From contig NZ_JBHZRU010000005.1 of NCBI RefSeq assembly GCF_043641925.1, positions 104,789 through 168,788 on the forward strand: a stretch of DNA of 64,000 nt. Reading direction: 5' to 3'. The notes under the pieces are model-generated. The model searched no databases and was not told the DNA's origin. It saw only the letters and a list, made by a program, of their open reading frames with translations. This stretch comes from Paenisporosarcina quisquiliarum_A (lineage in GTDB: Bacteria > Bacillota > Bacilli > Bacillales_A > Planococcaceae). Numbering within the stretch: position 1 is the first letter of the stretch; each line of letters begins with the position of its first letter. This document shows, piece by piece, positions 1-9,131 of this stretch. Both the position numbers and the translations under genes were made by a program.

Positions 1-876
1 GGTGAAGAATTCGCCATAACCCGCTTCAGTAATAATATCTCGTGCTATCTTATCTAATTCCATAGCTTTTACACCAGGTTTAACAGCGTCCACTGCAGCT
101 TGTTCTGCTTTGCGTACCGTTTCATAAACCTCTTTTTGCTTAGTTGAAGGTTCACCAAATGCAACTGTGCGTGTTATATCTGAGCAATACCCTTTGTAAA
201 TAACACCTAGGTCAAATAATACGAGGTCACCTTTTTGGATTTTACGATCACCTGGCTTGCCATGTGGAGAAGCAGTTTTGGGTCCACTTAAAACCATGGT
301 GTCAAATGACATATGGGAGATTCCTTTTTTCTTTAAAGCTAATTCGATTGCCGTTAAAATCTCAAGCTCGGTTTTTCCTTCTGCAATTTCACTTACTCCG
401 ACTTCAATCGCATAGTCAGCATATGCAGCTGCTTCACGAAGGATAGCTAATTCGTTTGCGTCTTTTACAACACGCATTGAATTGAGTTGATCATCGAGTC
501 TAGTGAAAGTAACATCTGGGTATAATTCTTGAATAGCTTCTAAACGTTCAACCGTCATATGCGATTTTTCAATAGCTATTTTTGATGGCGTTACTTTTTT
601 GTTTTCGATGGCTTGTTTTAATAATTGCCATGGCTGATCCGTATCTTGATGTCCGACTACATCAAAATTCCATCCTGCATTTTTTGCATCCGGTACTTCC
701 ATTTTAGGAAGAATCATTAGAGGTTCAGCGTCTTGAAAGACTAGAACGCCAAGCAACCGTTCATGAGGATTGCTTCTAAAACCAGAAATATAAAACACGT
801 TATCAGGTGTTGTAATAAAAGCCGCATCTATATTATGCTCTTTTAAATAAGTAGAAATTTGATTGATTTTACTCAT
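1..876 (-). CDS. M24 family Xaa-Pro aminopeptidase/dipeptidase (partial)
   Basis: The reverse strand reads an open frame of 292 codons from ATG at 876 to the window edge, so the C-terminus is missing. A creatinase-like N-terminal half (MSKINQISTYLKEHNID) is followed by the pita-bread metallopeptidase half, with LFDLGVIYKGYCSDITRT carrying the two Asp metal ligands typical of M24. Such cytosolic enzymes release residues preceding proline. AAGGAG lies just upstream of the start. It is divergent from the ytkL-like gene. The remaining His/Glu metal ligands lie outside the window, so activity cannot be confirmed; aminopeptidase versus dipeptidase is not resolved. Confidence 0.9.
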   Translation of the reverse strand, partial: MSKINQISTYLKEHNIDAAFITTPDNVFYISGFRSNPHERLLGVLVFQDAEPLMILPKMEVPDAKNAGWNFDVVGHQDTDQPWQLLKQAIENKKVTPSKIAIEKSHMTVERLEAIQELYPDVTFTRLDDQLNSMRVVKDANELAILREAAAYADYAIEVGVSEIAEGKTELEILTAIELALKKKGISHMSFDTMVLSGPKTASPHGKPGDRKIQKGDLVLFDLGVIYKGYCSDITRTVAFGEPSTKQKEVYETVRKAEQAAVDAVKPGVKAMELDKIARDIITEAGYGEFFT

Positions 877-982
877 GGTAGCACTCCTTTTTGTATTGTT
901 CTCCTAAATAGCATATCAAAAAACAGGATTCTCGGCATTTTTATCGAATAAAGAACAATATCCACAGAAGGAGGTTATAAAA

Positions 983-1663
983 ATGTATGTATCTTTCCAT
1001 GGACATTCAGTTGTCAAAATTAAAACAGGGGACTTTACAATTCTGATTGACCCTTTTATTTCCGGAAATGGCTTAACAGATTTAATTGCTGAAAATGAAA
1101 AACCAAATGTTATATTGTTGACGCATGGACATAATGATCATGTTGGCGATACGGTAGCCATAGCAAAGGCTAATGATTCACTCGTTATCGCACCATTTGA
1201 ACTTGCTGAATACTTAGAGTGGCAAGGAGTGCGAACGCACGGGATGCATATCGGTGGAGCTTACCAATTTGAATTTGGGAAAGTGAAATTAACACAAGCT
1301 TTTCATGGCTCATCGTATGTCACAGAAAAAAATGAAATTATTTACACAGGAATGCCAGCGGGAATTTTGTTCTCGGCAGAAGGAAAAACCATTTACCATG
1401 CAGGAGATACTGCGTTGTTTGGAGATATGAAATTAATTGGGGAACGTCATCCAATCGATCTTGCTTTTTTACCAATTGGTGATAATTTCACAATGGGAAT
1501 TGAGGATGCTGCTTATGCAGTTGAATTATTGAATCCCCAAGCAGTCGTTCCGATTCACTACAATACGTTCCCGCCAATAAAACAAGATCCTAATGATTTT
1601 AAAGAATTGGTCAAACACTCAAACGTTCATATTTGGGAAGCTGGAGATGGAACAGAAATGTAG
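983..1663 (+). CDS. ytkL: UPF0173 metal-dependent hydrolase (YtkL family)
   Basis: A 226-residue metallo-beta-lactamase-fold protein. THGHNDHVGD near residues 46-55 is the HxHxDH metal site, with further ligands in the YHAGDT and VPIHY motifs. Length and order of motifs match the YtkL/UPF0173 family, whose physiological substrate is unknown. Start ATG follows GAAGGAGG at good spacing. It is a single gene closed by a terminator at about 1670. The neighbouring ytoI and ytpI repeat the B. subtilis order. The family call is secure; the biochemical role is not. Confidence 0.92.
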   Translation: MYVSFHGHSVVKIKTGDFTILIDPFISGNGLTDLIAENEKPNVILLTHGHNDHVGDTVAIAKANDSLVIAPFELAEYLEWQGVRTHGMHIGGAYQFEFGKVKLTQAFHGSSYVTEKNEIIYTGMPAGILFSAEGKTIYHAGDTALFGDMKLIGERHPIDLAFLPIGDNFTMGIEDAAYAVELLNPQAVVPIHYNTFPPIKQDPNDFKELVKHSNVHIWEAGDGTEM

Positions 1664-1669
1664 TGTGTA

Positions 1670-1704
1670 GCACGGAAAGTCTTTGACTTTTCGTGCGTTT
1701 TTTA
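1670..1704 (+). terminator. Rho-independent terminator after ytkL
   Basis: A 12-bp stem (1670-1681 with 1685-1696, one G-U pair) with a TTT loop is followed by a T run. Confidence 0.85.
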
Positions 1705-1771
1705 TGGCTGAAAAATGATACCTTTGTGATACACTAACAATAGAACGATTGTTTGGGAAATAGGTGATGAC

Positions 1772-3079
1772 ATGGCAACTAAGCATGAACAAATTTTACA
1801 ATATATCGAGTCACTACCCGTTGGAGATAAAATCTCTGTGCGACGTATTGCGAAAGAACTTCAAGTCAGTGAAGGGACCGCATACAGAGCGATAAAAGAA
1901 GCAGAATCTCAACGATATGTGAGTACCATTGAACGAGTTGGTACAATTCGAATTGAAAAGAAAAAGAAAGAAAATATTGAACGATTAACATTTGCAGAGG
2001 TCGTCAATATTGTAGATGGTCAAGTGTTGGGCGGGAAAAGTGGCTTACATAAAACGTTAACGAAATTTGTTATTGGTGCCATGCAACTGGATGATATGAT
2101 GCGATATACAGATGCAGGCAGTCTTTTAATCGTCGGAAATCGGACAAAAGCCCATTTTACTGCTTTAAAAGCTGGAGCGGCTGTTTTGATTACTGGCGGT
2201 TTCGAAGCTTCAGACATGTTAAAAAAATCAGCAGACGAACTGGAATTACCCATTATTTCAACGAGCTATGACACGTTTACAGTTGCAACAATGATTAATC
2301 GTGCGATCTATGACCAATTAATTAAAAAAGAGATTCTCTTTATTGAAGACATTTATGTACCTTATCAAGAAACAGATTTTTTAAAAGTAACCGACGAAGT
2401 GAAAAGTTATCACGATCAAAATGCCTTAACAACCCATGGTGGATTCCCAGTGATCGATGCCAATCAAAAGTTGGTTGGTATTGTTACAGCTAGAGATGTC
2501 ATTGGGATTGACCACAATGAATCCATAGAAAAAATAATGACCAAAAATCCACTAACTGTATCGATGAAAACGAGTGTTGCAACTGCTGGACATCGAATGA
2601 TATGGGAAGGCATTGATTTAATGCCGGTAGTAAATGACGCGGGGAATTTAGAAGGTGTCATCAGTAGACAAGATGTTTTGAAAGCATTGCAATTAGCTCA
2701 ACGACAACCCCAGCATGGTGAAACAATCGACGATATCGTGAAAAGTCAAATGAAGGTTTTAGATGAGAATGATTTAGCAGTAGAATTTACTGTTACGCCA
2801 CAAATGACCAACCAATTTGGCGCGATTTCTTATGGCGCATTTACAACGCTGTTAGCTGAAGTTGGAAATCATGTTTTGAAGAAAAACAAACGCGGGGATA
2901 GTGTTGCTGAAAATATGACCATCTACTTTATTAAGCCGATGCAAATGGATAGTGTCATTACAGTGAAGCCAAGCATTTTAGACATGAGTAGGAAATTTGT
3001 GAAAATGGAATTTGATGTTTATCAGTCAACTTTACTTGTTGGTAAAGCCATGATGATGTTCCAACTCTTAGAAAGATAG
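1772..3079 (+). CDS. ytoI: CBS/DRTGG/hotdog domain protein YtoI
   Basis: This 435-residue protein starts with a winged-helix/HTH segment (about residues 8-60, VRRIAKELQVSEGTAYRAI). It continues with a DRTGG-type domain (about 75-185), a pair of CBS domains (about 190-310, VSRQDVL-like ends) and a C-terminal thioesterase-like hotdog domain (about 325-430). This is the YtoI architecture of Bacillus. CBS pairs usually bind adenosyl ligands, so a ligand-sensing regulator is plausible, but no target or ligand is established from sequence. The GTGATGACATGG start region has a weak ribosome binding site (GGGAAATAGGTGATG). It converges on ytpI through a shared terminator. Confidence 0.9.
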   Translation: MATKHEQILQYIESLPVGDKISVRRIAKELQVSEGTAYRAIKEAESQRYVSTIERVGTIRIEKKKKENIERLTFAEVVNIVDGQVLGGKSGLHKTLTKFVIGAMQLDDMMRYTDAGSLLIVGNRTKAHFTALKAGAAVLITGGFEASDMLKKSADELELPIISTSYDTFTVATMINRAIYDQLIKKEILFIEDIYVPYQETDFLKVTDEVKSYHDQNALTTHGGFPVIDANQKLVGIVTARDVIGIDHNESIEKIMTKNPLTVSMKTSVATAGHRMIWEGIDLMPVVNDAGNLEGVISRQDVLKALQLAQRQPQHGETIDDIVKSQMKVLDENDLAVEFTVTPQMTNQFGAISYGAFTTLLAEVGNHVLKKNKRGDSVAENMTIYFIKPMQMDSVITVKPSILDMSRKFVKMEFDVYQSTLLVGKAMMMFQLLER

Positions 3080-3090
3080 AGATGGCAAAG

Positions 3091-3124
3091 AAAAAAGTGA
3101 TGCGGTAATACGCATCACTTTTTA
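3091..3124. terminator. Bidirectional terminator between ytoI and ytpI
   Basis: A-tract, GTGATGCG stem, GTAATA loop, CGCATCAC stem and T-tract: it works from both sides. The ytpI stop codon lies inside the stem. Confidence 0.88.
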
Positions 3125-3423
3125 TTCAAACGAAATTCTTCTTCTACAAACTGACCATAATGTTTCATTACTTTGGCATAATGAACGATGGTAATTAAAC
3201 CGATGACAATAAAAATGGCTGAAATAACATATGTTATGGTTGTAGAAAATAAGAAAAGTTGGTTTAAGCCAAAGAAGAAAAGTAAACTTCCAAGTGCAAC
3301 CATTGCTCGATTGGCATACCATTTTTTTGCAATAGGTAATTCACTTCGCAATTGTTTCACTTTCATGTAAAAGTAAAAAACAGCTGAAATGATTATGAAA
3401 AAGACAAAAACTGCATTTATCAT
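3115..3423 (-). CDS. ytpI: YtpI-like small membrane protein
   Basis: A 102-residue protein with three hydrophobic segments (about residues 3-20, 42-60 and 63-82) and a charged C-terminus ending in FRLNKK. It matches the YtpI family in length, hydrophobic layout and genomic place between ytoI and nrnA. Function is unknown. The start ATG at 3423 follows CCAGGAGGTTTACG. The stop codon sits within the stem of the convergent terminator. An alternative frame of 66 residues in the same stretch is a shadow. Confidence 0.85.
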   Translation of the reverse strand: MINAVFVFFIIISAVFYFYMKVKQLRSELPIAKKWYANRAMVALGSLLFFFGLNQLFLFSTTITYVISAIFIVIGLITIVHYAKVMKHYGQFVEEEFRLNKK

Positions 3424-3517
3424 CGTAAACCTCCTGGAATATGTGAAACTGTCATAATTGTAACGACATTTCCTAGAAAATGCGAATGGTATTAATTTTA
3501 AGTTGGAGGGAAATCAC

Positions 3518-4453
3518 ATGAAACGTCAAATCATTGACACAATAGCTAGGTACGAAACAATCATCATTCATCGCCATGTAAGACCTGATCCAGATGCCTA
3601 TGGTTCAGCTTTCGGCTTACGCGAAATTTTAAGAGCGACTTATCCAAATAAGAAAGTCTACACTACAGGAGAGCATGAAGAAACACTCTCATTTTTAACT
3701 ATGCCGGATAAAGTGACAGATGATCAATTTAAAGATGCATTAGTTATAGTGACAGATACCGCAAACACAGAACGAGTGGATGATCAGAGATATAAAACGG
3801 GTGCTTTTTTACTGAAAATTGACCATCATCCGAATGATGATCCTTATGGCGATTTGCTTTGGGTTAATACAGATGCTAGTTCAGCTAGTGAAATGATTTA
3901 CGACCTTTATGAAGAAGGAAAGAAAGTGTCCGACTGGACTATGTCCGATGAAGCTGCAAGATTGTTATTCGCAGGTATTGTGGGAGATACAGGTCGATTT
4001 ATGTTCCATAGTACAAGTCGAAAAACGTTTGAAACAGCTGGCGATTTAATTTCTTATAATTTTGATCGAACTGAACTGTTTAATGGAATGTACGAAGTCG
4101 ATCGTAATTTATTGAATCTGCAAGGTTATATATATCAAAAATTCGTTATTGATGATAACGGAATGGCGTATGTCAAATTAACAATGGATACATTAAAAGA
4201 ATTTGGCGTAACATCGAGTGAAACATCATTATTAGTTGGATCTCTTGGAAATGTAAAAGGAATTAGAGCGTGGGTTATTTTCATCGAAGAATCAGATCAA
4301 ATTAGAGTTCGACTTCGTTCAAAAGGACCGATTATAAATGAATTAGCGAAAGAATTCGGGGGCGGAGGTCATCCCCTTGCTTCAGGAGCATCGGTTTATT
4401 CATGGGAAGAAGCAGATCGTGTAATCGAAAAATTAAAAGGTATATGCCAATAA
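3518..4453 (+). CDS. nrnA: Bifunctional oligoribonuclease/PAP phosphatase NrnA
   Basis: NrnA (YtqI) degrades 2-5 nt RNA fragments and dephosphorylates 3'-phosphoadenosine 5'-phosphate in the cytosol. This 311-residue protein has the DHH-family signature: RPDPDAYGS near residue 26, the second Asp in TDTANTERVDD, IDHHPNDDP (DHH motif), and the C-terminal DHHA1 motif GGGGHPLASGA. The start is ATG at 3518, because TTGGAGGG at 3503 is the ribosome binding site rather than an initiation codon. The gene is followed 20 bp later by dnaE, probably co-transcribed. All catalytic motifs look intact. Confidence 0.95.
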   Translation: MKRQIIDTIARYETIIIHRHVRPDPDAYGSAFGLREILRATYPNKKVYTTGEHEETLSFLTMPDKVTDDQFKDALVIVTDTANTERVDDQRYKTGAFLLKIDHHPNDDPYGDLLWVNTDASSASEMIYDLYEEGKKVSDWTMSDEAARLLFAGIVGDTGRFMFHSTSRKTFETAGDLISYNFDRTELFNGMYEVDRNLLNLQGYIYQKFVIDDNGMAYVKLTMDTLKEFGVTSSETSLLVGSLGNVKGIRAWVIFIEESDQIRVRLRSKGPIINELAKEFGGGGHPLASGASVYSWEEADRVIEKLKGICQ

Positions 4454-4472
4454 AAAGAAGGGAGAAAATCAA

Positions 4473-7400
4473 GTGAATCCAGTATATCCGCATGTACAAA
4501 CATCAGCAGATTTATTAAATAGTACGGTACGACTGGAATCACTGATTCCTTTCTTACAAGAACAAAAAGCGTCGGCTGTCGCAATTACGAATCGGAGAAT
4601 GTATGGCACACTTCCATTTTATAAGTCTGTGAAAGCCGCTGGGGTTCATCCTGTCATCGGATTAAGTTGTGACGTTGAATTTTCAGATACGATTAAATTA
4701 CCTATTCAAGTGTACGCTAAGTCGAATAAAGGGTACCAAAACTTGTTGAAAATTAGTAGCGCTCTTGAAGTGAAAGGGTTAGTACAGCTTCCACTAAATT
4801 GGTTAAAAGCATATAAAGAAGATTGCGCCATCATCTTAGCTATACCAGATACTGACGATTGGTCGGATAGTCAAATTGAAGAAGTTGTATCCAACATGAA
4901 ACAACTCTTTTTAGATGATGTGTATGGTGGTATAGAAAGACCTGGTGGTATTGTTTCGCCTCGTGAAAACTTCATTGTTTCCACTATGAATCAACAAGGA
5001 ATTCCTGTCATAGCCACACATCATGTGAAATATGAACATGCGGATCATGCATTCTCTTATGAAGTGGCTCAAGCGATTTCTAATGGAGTAAAACTGCAGG
5101 ATTCATCACGTGTAAAACCAAGCCATACGAATTCATACTTGCCAAGTGCTCGGGATTGGATTGAATGGTTTGCCGATCATCCAGAGTGGTTAGATTCTTC
5201 TGAAAAACTTTTAAATAGTTGTTTAGTGGACATTCCTTTACATAAAATGCACATGCCTGCATTTCCAGTGACTCCTCCTTTAACATCCGCGGAAGTACTT
5301 AAATCACAATGCTTATCTGGGCTTTCCCAACGCTTAGGAAAAGTATCTCACGAGTATTTCGATCGACTTGATATGGAACTTTCGATAATTAATCAAATGG
5401 GGTATGCAGATTATTTTTTAATTGTGGCTGATTTTATGGCATATGCAAAAGAGAAAAAAATCCTTACTGGACCAGGACGTGGTTCTTCAGCAAGTTCACT
5501 CGTTGCATTTTCTTTATTTATCACTCATGTAGATCCTTTAAAGTTCGGTCTTTTATTCGAGAGATTTTTAAATCCTGAACGAGTCACGATGCCTGATATA
5601 GATATCGATTTTGTAGATAACCGTAGACAAGAGGTTATTCAATACGTAGCCCAAAAATATGGTCAAGCTTTTGTCGCGCAAATCATCACGTTCGGGACAT
5701 TATCAGCAAAAGCAGCTGCTCGTGATGTAGCTCGTGTTTTTGGTTTTAGTAATGATATATTAGAAATGATTTCAAAACAACTACCGAATAAAGCTGGGAT
5801 TTCCTTAAAAGAGGGTATAGAATCCTCGACTATTCTAAAAAAATGGATTGAATCTGATGCCCTACACAAACGTTGGGAAGAAGTAGCGTTACAATTAGAA
5901 GGTTTGCCTAGAAATGGTTCGACTCATGCAGCTGGAGTTGTATTGTCTCCAGTTCCTTTAGTTGAGCTTTTACCTATTGAAGATGGACAAGAAGGAATAT
6001 ATTTGACGCAATGGCCGATGCAAGATGTCGAGCAGAGCGGTTTATTAAAGATGGATTTCTTAGGTCTCCGCAATCTCACAATTTTAGATCGAATCCGATC
6101 TATGATTTGGTATGATACAAAAAAATGGTTAGATTTCGAGAAAATCCCTCTAGATGACTCACAAACTTTTCAATTGTTGCAAGAAGGCGATACCACAGGC
6201 GTATTCCAATTAGAATCCGATGGGATGAGACAGGCGTTAAATGATATTAAACCATCTCATTTTAACGATATTGTAGCGGTAAATGCCCTTTATCGTCCCG
6301 GACCAATGGAGCATATTGCGACCTATAAGCGTCGAAAACATGGTGAGGAAAAAACAATTTATCAACATCCGATTTTAGAGCCGATTTTAAGTGACACTTA
6401 CGGCGTTATTGTCTATCAAGAGCAAATCATGCAAATAGCATCACAAATGGCAGGATTTACGTTTGGTGAAGCTGATATTTTACGCAGAGCCGTCAGTAAG
6501 AAGAATAGACAAGTGTTGGACGAGCAACGCCAACACTTTGTTACTAAATCAATGGCTAAAAACTTTACTCCTCATGAAGCCGAAAGTATTTATGATTTAA
6601 TTGTTCGTTTTGCAGATTATGGATTTCCAAAAAGTCATGCTGTCGCATATAGCATGATTTCGTATCAAATGGCTTATTTAAAAGCCAAGTATCCCGCTTA
6701 TTTTTATGCTTCTTTATTAACAAGTGCAATCGGTAATAGTGATAAATCGATGAAAATTTTACAAGAAGTTAAACAAAAAAAGATTTCCTTATTACCGCCC
6801 TCCCTATTAAATAGTGGACTTACATTCCGAGTAGAGAATGGGTCAATTCGATTTGGATTATCTGCAGTAAAAGGAATTTCTTATGAGTTTTTAAAACGTA
6901 TCATTGAAGCACGTAAATCTGCTATTCCACAATGGAAAGATATCTTTGAATTAGCAGCGGGTTTGTCTGCTCAATATTTTTCGAGAAAACACATAGAACC
7001 ATTAATAAAATCTGGGGCATTGGATGAGTTTCATCAAGATCGATCCACCTTATTAGCCACATTGGACGCTGCTGTTAAATATGCTGAACTCGTACGTCCG
7101 AAAATGGAAGTGGATTTGTTTGAAGGGGATTTCAATTCTTTTGGGAAACCAAAATACATTGTGAAAGAACCTTTGCCAGATATGATGAAATTACAGTTCG
7201 AAAGAGAAACACTCGGCTTTTATATGTCTAGCCATCCAATCGGAAGATGGAAAGAAACCTTAAATCAACCATTCATAGATCTTCAAAATTTGGGGAATAA
7301 AAAGAATGGAGAGCACGTTTCCGTACTTGGCATGATTGAGGAAATACGCAGAATTCGCACGAAAAAGGGAGAATCAATGGCTTTTGTTACTCTTCAAGAC

Positions 7401-7565
7401 GAAACCGGAGACGGATCAATTACTATTTTCCCTAGCGACTACGCTAATATTAATCTTATTTTAAAAGAACAAGAGATTGTGAACGTCGAAGGCATTATCG
7501 AATGGCGTCAAGGTAAGCCACAAATCATCTTAAAGCAAATGAAAAGTAGTTCTTCTTTTAAATAA
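4473..7565 (+). CDS. dnaE: DNA polymerase III subunit alpha DnaE
   Basis: DnaE extends RNA primers for PolC at the replication fork in low-GC Gram-positives. The 1030-residue protein has an N-terminal PHP domain (about 1-260) in which the usual metal-binding HxHxxY start is degraded to YPHVQTSADLL. The palm carries PDIDIDF (about 374-380) as catalytic aspartates, then come the GPGRGS and STHAAGV motifs, helix-hairpin-helix segments and a C-terminal OB fold ending at residue ~1022. The GTG start follows AAGGGAG. Compared with my memory of B. subtilis DnaE (1115 residues), this copy lacks the tail of about 85 residues beyond the OB fold. It lies directly after nrnA. Confidence 0.96.
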   Translation: MNPVYPHVQTSADLLNSTVRLESLIPFLQEQKASAVAITNRRMYGTLPFYKSVKAAGVHPVIGLSCDVEFSDTIKLPIQVYAKSNKGYQNLLKISSALEVKGLVQLPLNWLKAYKEDCAIILAIPDTDDWSDSQIEEVVSNMKQLFLDDVYGGIERPGGIVSPRENFIVSTMNQQGIPVIATHHVKYEHADHAFSYEVAQAISNGVKLQDSSRVKPSHTNSYLPSARDWIEWFADHPEWLDSSEKLLNSCLVDIPLHKMHMPAFPVTPPLTSAEVLKSQCLSGLSQRLGKVSHEYFDRLDMELSIINQMGYADYFLIVADFMAYAKEKKILTGPGRGSSASSLVAFSLFITHVDPLKFGLLFERFLNPERVTMPDIDIDFVDNRRQEVIQYVAQKYGQAFVAQIITFGTLSAKAAARDVARVFGFSNDILEMISKQLPNKAGISLKEGIESSTILKKWIESDALHKRWEEVALQLEGLPRNGSTHAAGVVLSPVPLVELLPIEDGQEGIYLTQWPMQDVEQSGLLKMDFLGLRNLTILDRIRSMIWYDTKKWLDFEKIPLDDSQTFQLLQEGDTTGVFQLESDGMRQALNDIKPSHFNDIVAVNALYRPGPMEHIATYKRRKHGEEKTIYQHPILEPILSDTYGVIVYQEQIMQIASQMAGFTFGEADILRRAVSKKNRQVLDEQRQHFVTKSMAKNFTPHEAESIYDLIVRFADYGFPKSHAVAYSMISYQMAYLKAKYPAYFYASLLTSAIGNSDKSMKILQEVKQKKISLLPPSLLNSGLTFRVENGSIRFGLSAVKGISYEFLKRIIEARKSAIPQWKDIFELAAGLSAQYFSRKHIEPLIKSGALDEFHQDRSTLLATLDAAVKYAELVRPKMEVDLFEGDFNSFGKPKYIVKEPLPDMMKLQFERETLGFYMSSHPIGRWKETLNQPFIDLQNLGNKKNGEHVSVLGMIEEIRRIRTKKGESMAFVTLQDETGDGSITIFPSDYANINLILKEQEIVNVEGIIEWRQGKPQIILKQMKSSSSFK

Positions 7566-7580
7566 TTTAAGTACGTGAGG

Positions 7581-7620
7581 CTATCTCAAAAGTCATTAAG
7601 TGACGGAGAGATAGTTTTTT
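7581..7620 (+). terminator. Terminator after dnaE
   Basis: CTATCTC at 7581-7587 pairs with GAGATAG at 7608-7614, with a smaller GTCA/TGAC hairpin inside. A run of seven T follows. Confidence 0.75.
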
Positions 7621-7689
7621 TATGCATATTTTAGATTTTATATATTTAAAATTGTTATATCTTGTTTAATTTTTGAAACAAAAAGTATA

Positions 7690-8142
7690 TTAATCGGATA
7701 TTAGTATTGCTCTTAAAATCTTAGCATTTTCTTTATCTAGTTCTCCGAAAATTCTATCCTCCATAATGATTGTTGCTGTTTCATCAGAATTGAACCAAAT
7801 CGCGTAATCAGCTATTTTCTTTGGCTCTTTATCTTTATCTAAGTCGTAAAATAAAGATGCTTTTATATCTTCTCTTTTTTCCATAAGTGGTGGCTCGACA
7901 TTTTGGTTCCATTGTATATTCCCGAACGCTATCCCCAATAAATTCAAATTTTCTTTATCCGTAATTGTTACAAAGTCACCATTACTTCCGTCTAATTTCA
8001 CTTTCTGAACATCAACTTTGAAAAGTTGTTTCATGTCTGAATGAGAAGTTTGCTCAACCTCCTGATTATTAATGTCTGTACATCCTGCAATTAGAAACAG
8101 TGAAAGAAAAAAAACTGCAATAAAATTAGTCCACTTCTTCAA
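7690..8142 (-). CDS. Putative small lipoprotein
   Basis: About 150 residues beginning MKKWTNFIAVFF, with a lipoprotein signal peptide ending in the lipobox LIAGC, so it is probably diacylglyceryl-anchored on the outer face of the membrane. The mature part has no family I recognise; it is acidic and contains DKENLNLLGIAFGN and DYAIWFNSDETATI. I choose TTG at 8142 as the start because AAGGGGGA lies 6-7 nt upstream; the in-frame TTG at 8160 has no such site. It stands alone between dnaE and the acc operon, where B. subtilis has other genes, so it is probably a lineage-specific insertion. Confidence 0.75.
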   Translation of the reverse strand: MKKWTNFIAVFFLSLFLIAGCTDINNQEVEQTSHSDMKQLFKVDVQKVKLDGSNGDFVTITDKENLNLLGIAFGNIQWNQNVEPPLMEKREDIKASLFYDLDKDKEPKKIADYAIWFNSDETATIIMEDRIFGELDKENAKILRAILISD

Positions 8143-8160
8143 ACTAAATTCCCCCTTCAA

Positions 8161-8399
8161 ACAGTTAATTTTGATTCACAATTTAATTAAGTTTAATCTA
8201 ATTTTTTTAAACACTATATTAAAATGAAATTGTGAATTAATTCAATTTATGTAAAACAGTATTGATAGATAATGTATAGCCTCGAAAAATAAATAATCTT
8301 CGAGAGACAATTAACTTTAACTTACCAATCTTTTCATACAAAACAAATCTTTTATGAATAACCATGTATCTCATTAATAACATTTTCAAATAATGCCCA
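8161..8399. other. AT-rich intergenic spacer
   Basis: Very AT-rich sequence upstream of the divergent lipoprotein gene. A weak CTCGAA/TTCGAG hairpin (8281-8304) without a T run is all I see. The 65-residue reverse ORF here has no ribosome binding site or recognisable sequence. Confidence 0.4.
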
Positions 8400-8453
8400 T
8401 TGCAACCAATCGAATTTTTTTGTATGATAGTCACATTGAGTGGTCAGACCACT
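8400..8453 (+). promoter_or_regulatory. Promoter and palindromic operator of the GntR-acc operon
   Basis: TTGCAA (8400-8405) and TATGAT (8423-8428) are separated by 17 bp. Ten bp downstream is the perfect 15-bp palindrome AGTGGTCAGACCACT (8439-8453). TGGTCAGACCA cores are typical of FadR-subfamily GntR operators. The position covering the start of transcription suggests autorepression by the next gene's product. Confidence 0.75.
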
Positions 8454-8483
8454 TTGTAAATAATGGAAGCAAGAGGGATGCAC

Positions 8484-9131
8484 ATGGACAAACAGTCCAC
8501 TAAAATGTATTTACAAATTGTTCGAGAACTCAGGCTCCTTATTCAATCAGAAAATATTAAACCCGGTGGCAAATTGCCTTCTGAAAGAGAATTAGTTGAA
8601 CGACTTAAAGTTGGGCGGTCGACTGTTCGAGAAGCACTTAGAAGTTTAGAATTACTTGGGTTAATTGAAACAAAACGTGGAGAAGGAACTTTTTTAACGG
8701 ATTATCGTAATCATAAACTGGTTGAGATTTTATCAACTTTTATACTACAAGATACAAAAACAATTAATGATGTCCATTTAACGAGACAAACTCTTGAAAA
8801 AGAAGCGATCCGTATTGTATCTGCTTCACCTAATTTAATGGATTTGCCGGTCTGGGAAAGTTTATTAATAAAGTTAGACGAAGAAGGAACTGTTCAACGT
8901 GAGGACATCATTCGTGAAATTTTAATCGTAAGCAATAATCGGCTGTCTTTAAAGATGTGGTTTTTACTAAAACAATATGGCGAAGAGCCCTATCAAGGTT
9001 TCACAAATGAAGATGAAAATACCTACCTTATACAATTGCTACAAGCAATCAAGGATGGGGAAATTGAACAAGCTGTCGAAGCATATAATGCTTGGACGAA
9101 TTTTTTAACAAAGGGGAGAGAGAATGTATGA
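8484..9131 (+). CDS. FadR-subfamily GntR transcriptional regulator
   Basis: A 215-residue DNA-binding regulator. The winged helix (about residues 6-68) has LPSERELVERLKVGRSTVREALRSLE, the GntR signature. The C-terminal part is alpha-helical and shorter than in well-known FCD proteins. The start is ATG at 8484, because AGAGGG lies 6 bp before it; ATG codons at 8463 and 8478 are too close to or upstream of that site. Its TGA overlaps the accD start as ATGA, so translation is coupled and the protein very probably controls fatty-acid initiation genes. The effector is unknown; malonyl-CoA or an acyl-CoA would be a guess. Confidence 0.85.
   Translation: MDKQSTKMYLQIVRELRLLIQSENIKPGGKLPSERELVERLKVGRSTVREALRSLELLGLIETKRGEGTFLTDYRNHKLVEILSTFILQDTKTINDVHLTRQTLEKEAIRIVSASPNLMDLPVWESLLIKLDEEGTVQREDIIREILIVSNNRLSLKMWFLLKQYGEEPYQGFTNEDENTYLIQLLQAIKDGEIEQAVEAYNAWTNFLTKGRENV

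Noticed and set aside
264..446. 60-residue forward ORF
   Set aside because: It lies antisense inside the M24 peptidase gene and has no ribosome binding site.
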